Positions 1 to 7,553 of a DNA stretch of 35,641 nt are shown here, one piece after another. Under the pieces are notes generated by a model that was not told where the DNA came from, did no database searches, and worked only from the letters and a program-made list of their open reading frames with translations. A program made the translations under genes and the position numbers. The DNA is from CAYZHV01 sp964478055 (lineage in GTDB: Bacteria; Spirochaetota; Spirochaetia; DSM-27196; Alkalispirochaetaceae), in NCBI GenBank assembly GCA_964478055.1, contig CAYZHV010000011.1, forward strand, positions 1-35,641. Reading direction: 5' to 3'. Each line of letters opens with the position of its first letter. Position 1 is the stretch's first letter.

Positions 1-538
1 TGGTGTTGCTGTCATCCCCGCCGATGACCACCACTGCGTCGAGGTCATTCTTCTTGCAGACCGCAAGGGCCGTGGCAAACTGCTCGTCCGTCTCGATCTT
101 GGTGCGGCCCGAGCCGATCATGTCGAAGCCGCCGGTGTTTCGGTATTGGTCCACGTAGCTCGGGGTGAGTTCTATTTTCTCATCCTCCAGGAGTCCGCTG
201 GGGCCACCGAGAAATCCCCAAAGGGTGGAGGAGGCGTTGGCGTTCTTGAGGGCATCGAAGATCCCGGCTATGACATTATGGCCACCGGGCGCCTGTCCTC
301 CGGAAAGAATCACACCGACCCGGCGCTCCTTACCGGCCTTTTCGTTCTTTCCCTCGGAGAAGGTTCCGATCGGCTGTCCATAGCTCTTGGAAAAGAGTTT
401 TTTCAGGTCCGCCTGGTTGTCCACGCTCTCCGTAGGGCCTCCGAAGGAGAGCGTAATGTCTTCTATGGAACGCTTGATGGAGGGGGGAAGCTTCGGGTTG
501 TACTCATACCGTGCTTTCTGAAGGGGTGATATTGTCAT
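1..538 (-). CDS. pfp: PPi-dependent 6-phosphofructokinase, N-terminal part
   Basis: The first 179 codons of the gene are present; the rest lies beyond the left edge. The product phosphorylates fructose 6-phosphate using pyrophosphate, in glycolysis in the cytoplasm. The translation starts MTISPLQKARYEYNPKLPP and has the phosphate-binding segment VGVILSGGQAPGGHN near residue 75. At the edge it carries VVVIGGDDSNT: Asp after GGD, where ATP-dependent enzymes have Gly, is the hallmark of PPi-dependent PFKs. The long N-terminal extension fits the long (about 550 residue) PFP class found in spirochaetes and plants. The ATG at 538 has a GGAG nine bases upstream and a good promoter before it. It diverges from manA. 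Confidence 0.9.
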   Translation of the reverse strand, partial: MTISPLQKARYEYNPKLPPSIKRSIEDITLSFGGPTESVDNQADLKKLFSKSYGQPIGTFSEGKNEKAGKERRVGVILSGGQAPGGHNVIAGIFDALKNANASSTLWGFLGGPSGLLEDEKIELTPSYVDQYRNTGGFDMIGSGRTKIETDEQFATALAVCKKNDLDAVVVIGGDDSNT

Positions 539-569
539 CGCTATTACTCCAAGTAGAAGGTGGAGTCTT

Positions 570-598
570 ATTCTATCGGTTGTAGTTTCCCTATTCAA
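570..598 (-). promoter_or_regulatory. Candidate promoter of pfp
   Basis: On the minus strand TTGAAT (593-598) and TAGAAT (570-575) are separated by exactly 17 bp. Transcription would start near 563, giving a leader of about 25 nt that holds a GGAG Shine-Dalgarno sequence. Predicted by eye. Confidence 0.55.
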
Positions 599-626
599 CC
601 ACGGCAGCTCTGAGAGGAGCGGTTCC

Positions 627-655
627 TTGACTAGGCGCCCGGGGGCGCCTATCGT
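627..655 (+). promoter_or_regulatory. Candidate manA promoter with palindromic spacer
   Basis: TTGACT (627-632), a 17-bp spacer and TATCGT (650-655) precede the manA ATG by only six bases, so the transcript would begin at or next to the start codon. The spacer plus the first base of the -10 forms the inverted repeat AGGCGCCCGGGGGCGCCT (633-650, 7-bp arms, 4-base centre). A protein bound there would sit between the two promoter elements, so a repressor or MerR-like operator is possible. No Shine-Dalgarno sequence is visible. Confidence 0.5.
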
Positions 656-661
656 ACACGT

Positions 662-1873
662 ATGGCCCTCCTCAAAATGCGCAATGTGATTCAGCACTAC
701 GCCTGGGGATCCGCGACGGCGTTACCGGAGCTTCTCGGTATTCCGAATCCCGAGGAGGAGCCGATCGCGGAAATCTGGATGGGGGCTCATCCAAAGGCGC
801 CGAGCACCCTCCTTCATCGAGAGGGGGAACTGACTCTTGATAGGGCGGTGCGGCAGGACCCGAATCGATGGATCGGTCCCGCCGGGGCGGCGAGATTCGG
901 CGGGGAATTTCCGTTTCTGCTAAAGCTTCTTTCTGCTGAGAGGGCTCTGTCGATCCAGGCGCATCCAAGCAAGGAGCAGGCTGAAGAGGGATACAATCGC
1001 GAGGAGCAGGAGTCTATTCCCCTCGGTGCTCCGCACAGGAACTATCGGGACCGCAACCACAAACCGGAGCTCATGCTGCCGCTCGCGGAGTTCTTCGCGC
1101 TTTGCGGCTTTCGCGAGCCCCGGGAGATAGAAGCAAACCTTTCAACCTATCTGAACCGCGTCTCCTCCTCCGTCGGCGCTTTGCCGCGTCCTGACCGGGC
1201 GGGACTCGAGGCGTGGTTCAAGGAATGGATGCGTCTCCCCGAGGAGAGCCGGCGGGCGCTGCTCGATGTAGTTTTGGAGGACGTTCCCGGGACGCCTGAC
1301 TTCGACTCCCCCCTCTGGTGGGTTGGTGAGCTCAACAGAGAGTATCCGGGAGACTTTGGCGCCCTCTCGCCGCTCTTTCTCAATCTCCTCCACCTGTACC
1401 CGGGAGAAGGGGTTTTCATGGGGCCCGGAGTGCTCCACGCCTACTTACGGGGTACGGGCGTCGAGATTATGGCCAACTCGGACAACGTACTTCGTTCCGG
1501 TTGTACGGTGAAACATGTGGACCCGGAGGAGCTCTTGCAGGTCCTCGATTTCGAGGCCGGGGGCGTTGAGAGAATTGTGCCCATCCCGATTGAGGCAGGG
1601 ATGGAGCTCTTTCGCACTCCCGCGGAGGAGTTCGAGATACTCCGGCTGTCTCTGAGTGAGGAGAACCGGCAGTTGAGGCGCAATGTTACGAATCGGGCTC
1701 CCCTGATACTGCTCTGCACCGCGGGGCGGCCGGAAGTACGGGCTGAGGATGTCTCCTCTGAACCCCTATCCCCGGGGGAATCTCTCTTCGTGACTCCCGG
1801 TACGGCGACAGTGGAGATCTCCGGACCCGGCGTGGTCTACTGTGCCACCGTTGCAGGAGCCTTTGAGGGATAA
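662..1873 (+). CDS. manA: Mannose-6-phosphate isomerase, class I
   Basis: A zinc enzyme interconverting mannose 6-phosphate and fructose 6-phosphate, linking mannose use or mannosylation to glycolysis. The 403-residue protein matches the length of class I (E. coli ManA-like) enzymes. Visible family motifs: HYAWGS near the N-terminus; SIQAHPSKEQ with zinc ligands Q99 and H101; NHKPE with ligand E136; and the C-terminal cupin segment GVLHAYLRGTGVEIMANSDN with the last metal His and the substrate region. The ATG at 662 lacks a Shine-Dalgarno sequence and follows a promoter-like -10 by six bases. Its stop overlaps the next start (TAATG), so the downstream DUF188 gene is probably translationally coupled. 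Confidence 0.95.
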   Translation: MALLKMRNVIQHYAWGSATALPELLGIPNPEEEPIAEIWMGAHPKAPSTLLHREGELTLDRAVRQDPNRWIGPAGAARFGGEFPFLLKLLSAERALSIQAHPSKEQAEEGYNREEQESIPLGAPHRNYRDRNHKPELMLPLAEFFALCGFREPREIEANLSTYLNRVSSSVGALPRPDRAGLEAWFKEWMRLPEESRRALLDVVLEDVPGTPDFDSPLWWVGELNREYPGDFGALSPLFLNLLHLYPGEGVFMGPGVLHAYLRGTGVEIMANSDNVLRSGCTVKHVDPEELLQVLDFEAGGVERIVPIPIEAGMELFRTPAEEFEILRLSLSEENRQLRRNVTNRAPLILLCTAGRPEVRAEDVSSEPLSPGESLFVTPGTATVEISGPGVVYCATVAGAFEG

Positions 1874-2328
1874 TGGCGGGTCGCGTCTGGATCGACGGCG
1901 ATTCGGTTGCCCGGGAGGCTCGACGTCTCGTGGAGCGACACGCCGGCGCCCGAGGTTATGATGTGGTAATTGTTTCGGACCGGCGGATTCGCCCGGCTTC
2001 GGAGGAGCGAGTCGAGACTGTTGTTCTCGAACCCAAAGAAGAGGCGGTAGACCGGTATCTCCTGGAACATGTTGCACCGGAGGAGCTTGTGATCACCAGG
2101 GACATTCCTCTGGCGGAGTCTCTACTGCAACGGGAGGCCCTGGTGTTGAACGACCGTGGAGAAGAGTTTACCGAGGAGAATATCGGAAAGCGTCGGTCCG
2201 AGAGGGACATGATGCTCCTCCTTCGGGAGAGCGGGGTAGTCTCTTCCGGCGGAGCGAACTACGGGAAAAAGGAGCTGAAAAACTTCGCCGATGCCTTCGA
2301 TCGATTTGTTACGAAACGGTTGCATTGA
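1873..2328 (+). CDS. UPF0178 (YaiI/YqxD, DUF188) family protein
   Basis: A 151-residue cytoplasmic protein of the YaiI/YqxD family, whose biochemical role is not established; the fold is related to PIN/NYN-type nucleases. Family features visible are the N-terminal strand with WIDGDSV (usually DADxCPV), the central ITRDIPLAESLL segment, VLNDRGEEFTEENI, and a basic C-terminus. The first motif is atypical: the cysteine-proline of the common DACPV form is replaced by SV. The ATG overlaps the manA stop. No functional link with mannose metabolism is known; the pairing suggests only co-transcription. Confidence 0.85.
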   Translation: MAGRVWIDGDSVAREARRLVERHAGARGYDVVIVSDRRIRPASEERVETVVLEPKEEAVDRYLLEHVAPEELVITRDIPLAESLLQREALVLNDRGEEFTEENIGKRRSERDMMLLLRESGVVSSGGANYGKKELKNFADAFDRFVTKRLH

Positions 2329-2349
2329 TCGGCGAATCGTTATTATATT
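2320..2349 (+). promoter_or_regulatory. Candidate promoter of the fprA-like gene
   Basis: TTGCAT (2320-2325, inside the end of the DUF188 gene) and TATATT (2344-2349) are 18 bp apart; TATTAT at 2341-2346 is an alternative -10. This leaves a leader of about 85 nt before the ATG at 2441. Apart from the ribosome binding site near its end, I see no further structure in that leader. Confidence 0.35.
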
Positions 2350-2440
2350 ACTGATTGCCGAGGGATATGGTCAGGTTTACGATTCCTCATCACGGCAGAC
2401 CAATAGAACTACCAAGAAGTTATAGAGAGGGGAGAGGATC

Positions 2441-3688
2441 ATGAAGACTACACAGGTGACAGACGGCATTTGGCGCCTTTCAGCGAACGTGGAGAATATC
2501 CTTTTCGAAGGCATGTGGCCCATACCGCACGGCATTGCCCTCAACTCGTATATAGTGAAGGGAGAAAAGGTCGCAATCGTTGACGGTGTTTGCGACTGGG
2601 ATGGCGTGCCGGAAACACTCTTCGAGCAGTTCGAACAGATGAACGTCAAGGCTGAGGATATCGATTACGTCATTATCAACCATATGGAACCGGACCACAG
2701 CGGCTGGCTCCAGGATTTCAAGAAAATCCGGCCGAACTTCACTATCTACACCAGCGAGCGGGCAAAGGATCTTCTCGACGCCTTCTACGGAATCGACGAG
2801 CTCGGTAATGAAATCGTCACCGTCAAGTCCGGGGACACCCTGGATCTCGGAGACGGCCGGGTCCTCGCTTTCGAGGAGATCCCGAACGTACACTGGCCGG
2901 AGACCATTGCTACCTTCGACACCAAGTCCGGGACTCTGCTTCCCTGCGACGCTTTCGGTTCTTTCGGCAGCGTAGACGACTCCGCGGCGTACGACGACAC
3001 CCTTACCCAGGAGCAGATCGACTTTTTCGAGCACGAGGCGGTTCGCTACTACGCCAATATCGTTGGAGCCTTCTCCTACCCGGTGATCAAGGCGGCCAGG
3101 AAGGTAGACAAGCTTCCGATCAAGATTATCGCCCCGGGCCACGGCATCGTCTGGAGAAAGAATCCCGAGAAGATCGTCAACGACTACAAGCGCTACGCCT
3201 CCTATTCAAAGGGACCGGCGAAGCCCGAGGTCACCGTTATCTGGGGTAGCATGTATGGCAACACCGAGAAGGGTGTGGAGCCTGTGGTAAAGGGACTGGA
3301 GTCGAAGGGTGTCAAGGTTCACGTGCACCAGGTTCCGGAAACACATATGTCTTACATCATTCGGGATGTCTGGCAATCCAGCGGCGTTGTTCTAGGCATG
3401 CCCACCTACGAGTACGGTATGTTCCCAGCCATGGTTTCGGTGGTCGACGAGATCGGCAAGAAGAAGGCCCTCAATCGAAAAGCGTTCCGCTTTGGCTCCT
3501 ACGGCTGGTCCGGAGGCGCGCAGAAGGAGCTCGACGAGATGGTCGAGCGACTGAAAATGAAGTGGGAGTTCATCGAGCCCGTTGAGTTCAAGGGAGCCCC
3601 CTCGGAAGAAGAGATTGATCTCCTCTACAAGAGAGGGGAGGAACTCGCGGAGAAGGTGCTCGAGTGGGCCGGCGCGGAGGCGAAGTAA
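2441..3688 (+). CDS. A-type flavoprotein (FprA/rubredoxin:oxygen oxidoreductase)
   Basis: A cytoplasmic diiron flavoprotein that reduces O2 to water or NO to N2O with electrons from rubredoxin or a similar carrier; in anaerobes it is an oxygen/NO detoxification enzyme. Residues 1-250 form the metallo-beta-lactamase-like domain, with diiron ligands in NHMEPDHSG (H81, E83, D85, H86) and further ligands in NVHWPET, CDAFGSFG and APGHGIVW. Residues 260-405 form a flavodoxin domain with the FMN phosphate loop VIWGSMYGNTEKG. The length of 415 is typical of two-domain FprA with no fused rubredoxin. The ATG is preceded by GGGGAG. Which of O2 or NO is the physiological substrate cannot be told from sequence. 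Confidence 0.93.
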   Translation: MKTTQVTDGIWRLSANVENILFEGMWPIPHGIALNSYIVKGEKVAIVDGVCDWDGVPETLFEQFEQMNVKAEDIDYVIINHMEPDHSGWLQDFKKIRPNFTIYTSERAKDLLDAFYGIDELGNEIVTVKSGDTLDLGDGRVLAFEEIPNVHWPETIATFDTKSGTLLPCDAFGSFGSVDDSAAYDDTLTQEQIDFFEHEAVRYYANIVGAFSYPVIKAARKVDKLPIKIIAPGHGIVWRKNPEKIVNDYKRYASYSKGPAKPEVTVIWGSMYGNTEKGVEPVVKGLESKGVKVHVHQVPETHMSYIIRDVWQSSGVVLGMPTYEYGMFPAMVSVVDEIGKKKALNRKAFRFGSYGWSGGAQKELDEMVERLKMKWEFIEPVEFKGAPSEEEIDLLYKRGEELAEKVLEWAGAEAK

Positions 3689-3726
3689 TCGCCGGGTAGT
3701 TACAAGAGTAGGTTTTAAAAGAAACG

Positions 3727-3759
3727 AAGGGCCGTCTCCTCCAGGGGGACGGCCCTTTT
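3727..3759. terminator. Bidirectional intrinsic terminator
   Basis: A 10-bp GC-rich stem, AAGGGCCGTC (3727-3736) pairing with GACGGCCCTT (3748-3757), can be extended by inner pairs and ends in TTTT on the plus strand. On the minus strand the hairpin is followed by a T-rich stretch. It lies between the converging flavoprotein and asnS genes and could end both transcripts. Confidence 0.8.
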
Positions 3760-3794
3760 GCTAGGAGTTCCTCTGGGAAGAGGGATAGGAAGAA

Positions 3795-5174
3795 CTAGAA
3801 CTCCGCGCTTCCCGGAGTTCGGGGAAAAGGAATTACGTCACGAATGTTCTGCATTCCCGTGACGTACTGAATGAGCCGCTCGAAGCCGAGGCCGAAGCCC
3901 GAGTGCGGGACGCTACCGTACTTGCGAAGGTCCAGGTACCACCAGTACGCAGATGGGTCGAGTCCCACCTCTTCGATGCGCGTCGAAAGACGGTCCAGAT
4001 CGTCCTCCCGCTCACTCCCTCCGATTATCTCACCGAGCCGGGGTACCAGCAGGTCCATGGCTCTCACGGTCTTGCGGTCCTCGTTCTGTTTCATGTAGAA
4101 CGCCTTGATTTCCCTCGGATAGTCCGTCACGAAGACCGGGCCGCCGACGACCTGTTCGGTGAGATACTTCTCGTGCTCGCTCTGAAGATCAGCTCCCCAC
4201 TCGGGCTTGAACTCGAACTTCTGGGATGCTTTCTCCAAATGGCCCACTGCCTCGGTGTAGGTCATATGGGCGAACTCCGCCTCGACCACCTTGGTGAGCC
4301 CTTCGAGGAGGCCGTTGAGAATACGCTTGTCGAAGAACGCCATGTCCTCCTCCTGTCGTTCCAGAACCGCCTTTAGAATCTCCTTGATAAAGCTCTCAGC
4401 GAGCTCCATGTTGCAGGAAAGCTCACAGAACGCCATTTCCGGCTCGATCATCCAGAACTCTGCCAGGTGGCGAGTCGTGTTGCTGTTTTCCGCCCGAAAG
4501 GTCGGACCGAAGGTGTAGACCCGGTCGAGGGCGGTGGCGTAGATCTCAGCGTTGAGCTGACCGCTCACCGTCAGGTAGGAGGGGCGGCCAAAAAAGTCCT
4601 CTTTCGGGTCAGGAGTCTTGCCGGAGCCATCGGCCGGCGGCAGGGTGGTTACTCGGAAGAGCTCCCCGGCGCCCTCGGCATCACTAGCGGTGATTATCGG
4701 GGTGTGGACGTAGATAAAACCGCGCTCCTGAAAGAAGGTGTGAATGGCGTAGCTGAGCGCGTTGCGAACTCGGGCCACGGCACCGAAGGTGTTCGTTCTC
4801 GGGCGCAAGTGCGCTATCTGCCGGAGGAACTCAAAGGAGTGCCGCTTTTTCTGCATAGGGTAGTCCTGCGGCGCCGGACCCACGAGTTCGAGGGCCTTGC
4901 CGGCGAGCTCCACCCGCTGATTCTCTCCTGGAGACTCCACCAGCTCTCCTTCGACCCGCAGGCTCGCCCCGGTAGAAATCGAGTCTATGACCTCCTGGAG
5001 ATCCGTGTTCCCCTTGTCTATGATCACCTGAAGATTGGACAGAGATGAGCCATCATTTACCTCGAGAAAGCAGACGTTCTTGCTGTCACGCTTTGTGCGC
5101 ACCCACCCCTGGGCCAGAACGGAAGTGCCCGGCTCAACCTTGTACAACAGATCTCCAACGCGATGTCTTTCCAT
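3795..5174 (-). CDS. asnS: Asparaginyl-tRNA synthetase
   Basis: Class II synthetase that charges tRNA-Asn with asparagine in the cytoplasm. The 459-residue protein has the N-terminal OB-fold anticodon-binding domain (about residues 1-105, with GWVRTKRDSK) followed by the class II catalytic core. Motif 2 is FRAENSNTTRHLAEFWM and motif 3 is SGFGLGFERLIQYVTG. The segment AHLRPRTN and the C-terminal VIPFPRTPG are typical of bacterial AsnRS rather than AspRS. Its presence suggests direct Asn-tRNA synthesis rather than sole reliance on the amidotransferase route. The ATG at 5174 has no Shine-Dalgarno sequence at usable distance, and a -10-like TACCTA ends seven bases upstream. Confidence 0.96.
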   Translation of the reverse strand: MERHRVGDLLYKVEPGTSVLAQGWVRTKRDSKNVCFLEVNDGSSLSNLQVIIDKGNTDLQEVIDSISTGASLRVEGELVESPGENQRVELAGKALELVGPAPQDYPMQKKRHSFEFLRQIAHLRPRTNTFGAVARVRNALSYAIHTFFQERGFIYVHTPIITASDAEGAGELFRVTTLPPADGSGKTPDPKEDFFGRPSYLTVSGQLNAEIYATALDRVYTFGPTFRAENSNTTRHLAEFWMIEPEMAFCELSCNMELAESFIKEILKAVLERQEEDMAFFDKRILNGLLEGLTKVVEAEFAHMTYTEAVGHLEKASQKFEFKPEWGADLQSEHEKYLTEQVVGGPVFVTDYPREIKAFYMKQNEDRKTVRAMDLLVPRLGEIIGGSEREDDLDRLSTRIEEVGLDPSAYWWYLDLRKYGSVPHSGFGLGFERLIQYVTGMQNIRDVIPFPRTPGSAEF

Positions 5175-5181
5175 GGAGGAT

Positions 5182-5233
5182 TAGGTACCACACCTCCCTT
5201 TTCCTTGCAACCGGCCCGGGGTGTTGCTATTGT
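5182..5233. promoter_or_regulatory. Mirror-image divergent promoters of asnS and arcA
   Basis: The self-complementary hexamer TTGCAA (5205-5210) can serve as -35 in both directions. Minus strand: 17-bp spacer, then TACCTA (5182-5187), seven bases before the asnS ATG. Plus strand: 17-bp spacer, then TATTGT (5228-5233), seven bases before the arcA ATG. The first base of each start codon is 33.5 bp from the hexamer centre. Both transcripts would be leaderless or nearly so. Predicted by eye. Confidence 0.5.
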
Positions 5234-5240
5234 TTCGCAG

Positions 5241-6461
5241 ATGAGCACGAGCAAGCTGTACCAGGACTCCGAGATCGGTCCACTCAGACGAGTGGTAGTT
5301 CATGAGCCCGGGGCGGAGGTGGAGCAAATGACTCCCGCCACCGCCGGGGAGCTCCTCTACAATGACATCGTCCCCGGAGAAGTGGTTCGTCGGGAGCACC
5401 GCGCCTTTCGTCGGCTCCTGGAGCGCTACACCAGGGTAGACGAAATCGCAGACCTTCTGGTGGAGGCGCTCCGAACCGAGGCGGGGAGAGCCTTTGCGGC
5501 GGAGAGGCTGGGAGAGCTTGCCCCGTGGATAGACTTTCCCCTAAAGTCCGAGGCACCGGAGAAGGCCGCAAAAGTCCTTATCGAAGGGCTTGCAAAGCGC
5601 TCGAGAGGCTTTGCGGAGTATTTTTCCTCCCGACACTACGACCTTCCGCCGCTTCCGAACCTTTACTTTATGCGAGACAGCGCGTTTGTGTTTCGCGATA
5701 CTCTTTTCCTCGGCTCCATGGCGCACAAGGTGCGAGAGGGGGAAACGCTCCTGACGCAGCTTGCCCTCGGGTTCAGCGGCCGCTTTGAAAACAGCCGGAT
5801 CGTGGAGATGCAGGAGCGAATCGAAGGGGGAGACATCGCCGTGCTCACCGGCAATCTGATCGTGGCCGGCCTTTCTCAGCGAACCGCGCCGGAGTCTCTC
5901 GACCGCCTGGCAAAGGAGGCCGCCGCCGCTGCGGGCGAGGCGGTGACGGTGATCGGCGTAGTGTTGCCTGCGGAACGCTCGACCATTCACCTGGACATGG
6001 TGTTTACGCAGATAGACGAGGAACTCGCCCTGGTACACGAGAAGACGCTGGAAACCGCCAAGACTCTATCGTTAACCGTGGAACCAGTGGGTGGCACGTT
6101 CCTTCAGGAATTTTCCTCTCTCCGAGATGCTCTGAGAGCCGCGGGGAACCCTCTAAAGTTCATTCGGTGTGGGGGAGAGGATCCGGTCTCGGAGGCGAGA
6201 GAGCAGTGGCTCGCCGCGGCCAACACCTTCGCCCTCGCCCCTGGCGCGATTGTCACCTTTGAGGCGAACGCCGCAACCAATAGCCGCCTCGAGAAGGAGG
6301 GTTTCACCCTGCTCGTGCCCGGGGAGGACGCGCTACCGGAGCCGCCGCTCTCGGGGCGCTACGCCTTTACGATTCCCGGGGTGGAGCTCGCTCGGGGCGG
6401 GGGCGGGCCGCGCTGCATGACTCTGCCGGTGGCTCGCGCTGCGCGGGGAGCTACTATCTAG
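5241..6461 (+). CDS. arcA: Arginine deiminase
   Basis: Hydrolyses arginine to citrulline and ammonia, the first step of the fermentative arginine deiminase pathway and a source of ammonia at low pH. The 406-residue protein shows the guanidino-modifying enzyme family motifs: PLRRVVVHEPG at the start, FMRDSAFVF (usual FTRD), EGGD, HLDMVFTQI with the catalytic His, and the nucleophile Cys392 in GGGGPRCMTLPVAR. I chose the ATG at 5241 because the protein then starts at the usual position; the open frame extends back to 5163, but that start lies inside asnS and the extra 26 residues look unrelated. No arcB, arcC or arginine-ornithine antiporter gene is nearby. Confidence 0.92.
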   Translation: MSTSKLYQDSEIGPLRRVVVHEPGAEVEQMTPATAGELLYNDIVPGEVVRREHRAFRRLLERYTRVDEIADLLVEALRTEAGRAFAAERLGELAPWIDFPLKSEAPEKAAKVLIEGLAKRSRGFAEYFSSRHYDLPPLPNLYFMRDSAFVFRDTLFLGSMAHKVREGETLLTQLALGFSGRFENSRIVEMQERIEGGDIAVLTGNLIVAGLSQRTAPESLDRLAKEAAAAAGEAVTVIGVVLPAERSTIHLDMVFTQIDEELALVHEKTLETAKTLSLTVEPVGGTFLQEFSSLRDALRAAGNPLKFIRCGGEDPVSEAREQWLAAANTFALAPGAIVTFEANAATNSRLEKEGFTLLVPGEDALPEPPLSGRYAFTIPGVELARGGGGPRCMTLPVARAARGATI

Positions 6462-6463
6462 GC

Positions 6464-6493
6464 TACACATCGTGTCGGCGAATCCACTATACT
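6464..6493 (+). promoter_or_regulatory. Candidate promoter of the aroF operon
   Basis: A good -10, TATACT (6488-6493), ends ten bases before the aroF ATG, with a weaker -35, TACACA (6464-6469), 18 bp upstream. The predicted leader is only about 3-4 nt and contains no Shine-Dalgarno sequence. Confidence 0.4.
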
Positions 6494-6503
6494 GGGCACT
6501 CCA

Positions 6504-7553
6504 ATGAAACGGGCAAGCAATCTCAACATACACTCATTTGTAAAACTCCCGCCCCCAGAACAGCTCAAGCGAGAGTACCCCGCTTCGGAGGCGAGCAACG
6601 AGACAGCGCTGGAGGGTCGCGAGACGATTCGTCGCATTTTGACCGGCGAGGACCCACGTCTCTTGGCCATCGTTGGACCTTGCTCGATCCACGACACGGA
6701 CGCCGCCATTGAGTATGCGAAGCGACTCGTGGAGCTTCGGAAAGAGGTTGAGGAGAGCGTCTATGTAGTCATGCGGGTCTACTTCGAAAAGCCGAGGACT
6801 CGACTCGGCTGGCGGGGACTCATTCTGGACCCGAAACTGGACGGGAGCTACGACATAGAGACTGGCCTGAGTCAGGCCCGAACCTTGCTGAAGGATATCA
6901 CTTCTCTCGGGCTGCCGGCGGGGTCGGAGATGCTCGACCCGATAGTGCCGCAGTACATAGACGAGTTTGTGAGCTGGGCCTCGATCGGAGCGAGGACCAC
7001 CGAGAGCCAGACCCATCGCGAGATGGCAAGCGGTCTATCCATGCCCGTGGGATTCAAGAATGGCCTCGACGGGAGCGTCGAGAGCGCCCTGAACGCGATG
7101 GCTTCTAGCCTCGAGCCCCACTCCTTTCTCGGGATCGATGAGCAGGGTACCACCTGCGTTGTGCACACCCGGGGCAATCCGGATGTTCATCTCATTATGC
7201 GGGGAGGAAAGAACGGCCCCAATTACTACCCTTGGGACATCGTTCGGGCTGAGGAGTTGCTCAAGCACAACGGTCTGTCGAGCCGAATCCTCGTTGACTG
7301 CAGCCATGGCAACTCCCAGAAAGACCACGCCCGACAACGGGAAGCACTAAAGGCGATTCTCGACCAACGGGCTGAGGGTCGGACCTCGATTACGGGTTTT
7401 ATGCTGGAGAGCAATCTCCTTCCGGGGCGGCAGCCGATGGCACCGGTGGATAAGCTGACCTACGGCCGGTCGATCACTGACGCCTGCATAGGTTGGGAAG
7501 AGACTGAAGAACTGCTCAAGCAAGCGAGCGGGAGGGCCGCGGAATGGATGTAG
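6504..7553 (+). CDS. 3-deoxy-7-phosphoheptulonate (DAHP) synthase, class I
   Basis: Condenses phosphoenolpyruvate with erythrose 4-phosphate, the first step of the shikimate pathway to aromatic amino acids. The 349 residues match the AroF/AroG/AroH class I-alpha enzymes. Motifs: the metal-binding Cys in IVGPCSIHD, the PEP-binding KPRTRLGWRG, LPAGSEMLDP, IGARTTESQTHRE, and VDCSHGNSQKDH near the C-terminus. The N-terminal 60 residues correspond to the region that carries feedback inhibition by aromatic amino acids, but which amino acid binds cannot be read here. It starts the operon and overlaps proA by ten bases. Confidence 0.95.
   Translation: MKRASNLNIHSFVKLPPPEQLKREYPASEASNETALEGRETIRRILTGEDPRLLAIVGPCSIHDTDAAIEYAKRLVELRKEVEESVYVVMRVYFEKPRTRLGWRGLILDPKLDGSYDIETGLSQARTLLKDITSLGLPAGSEMLDPIVPQYIDEFVSWASIGARTTESQTHREMASGLSMPVGFKNGLDGSVESALNAMASSLEPHSFLGIDEQGTTCVVHTRGNPDVHLIMRGGKNGPNYYPWDIVRAEELLKHNGLSSRILVDCSHGNSQKDHARQREALKAILDQRAEGRTSITGFMLESNLLPGRQPMAPVDKLTYGRSITDACIGWEETEELLKQASGRAAEWM

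Noticed and set aside
2480..3142. Minus-strand frame of 220 codons
   Set aside because: Antisense to the diiron flavoprotein, with no recognisable protein features.
5163..5240. 26-residue N-terminal extension of arcA
   Set aside because: It overlaps the asnS start and both predicted promoters, and the residues do not look like arginine deiminase.
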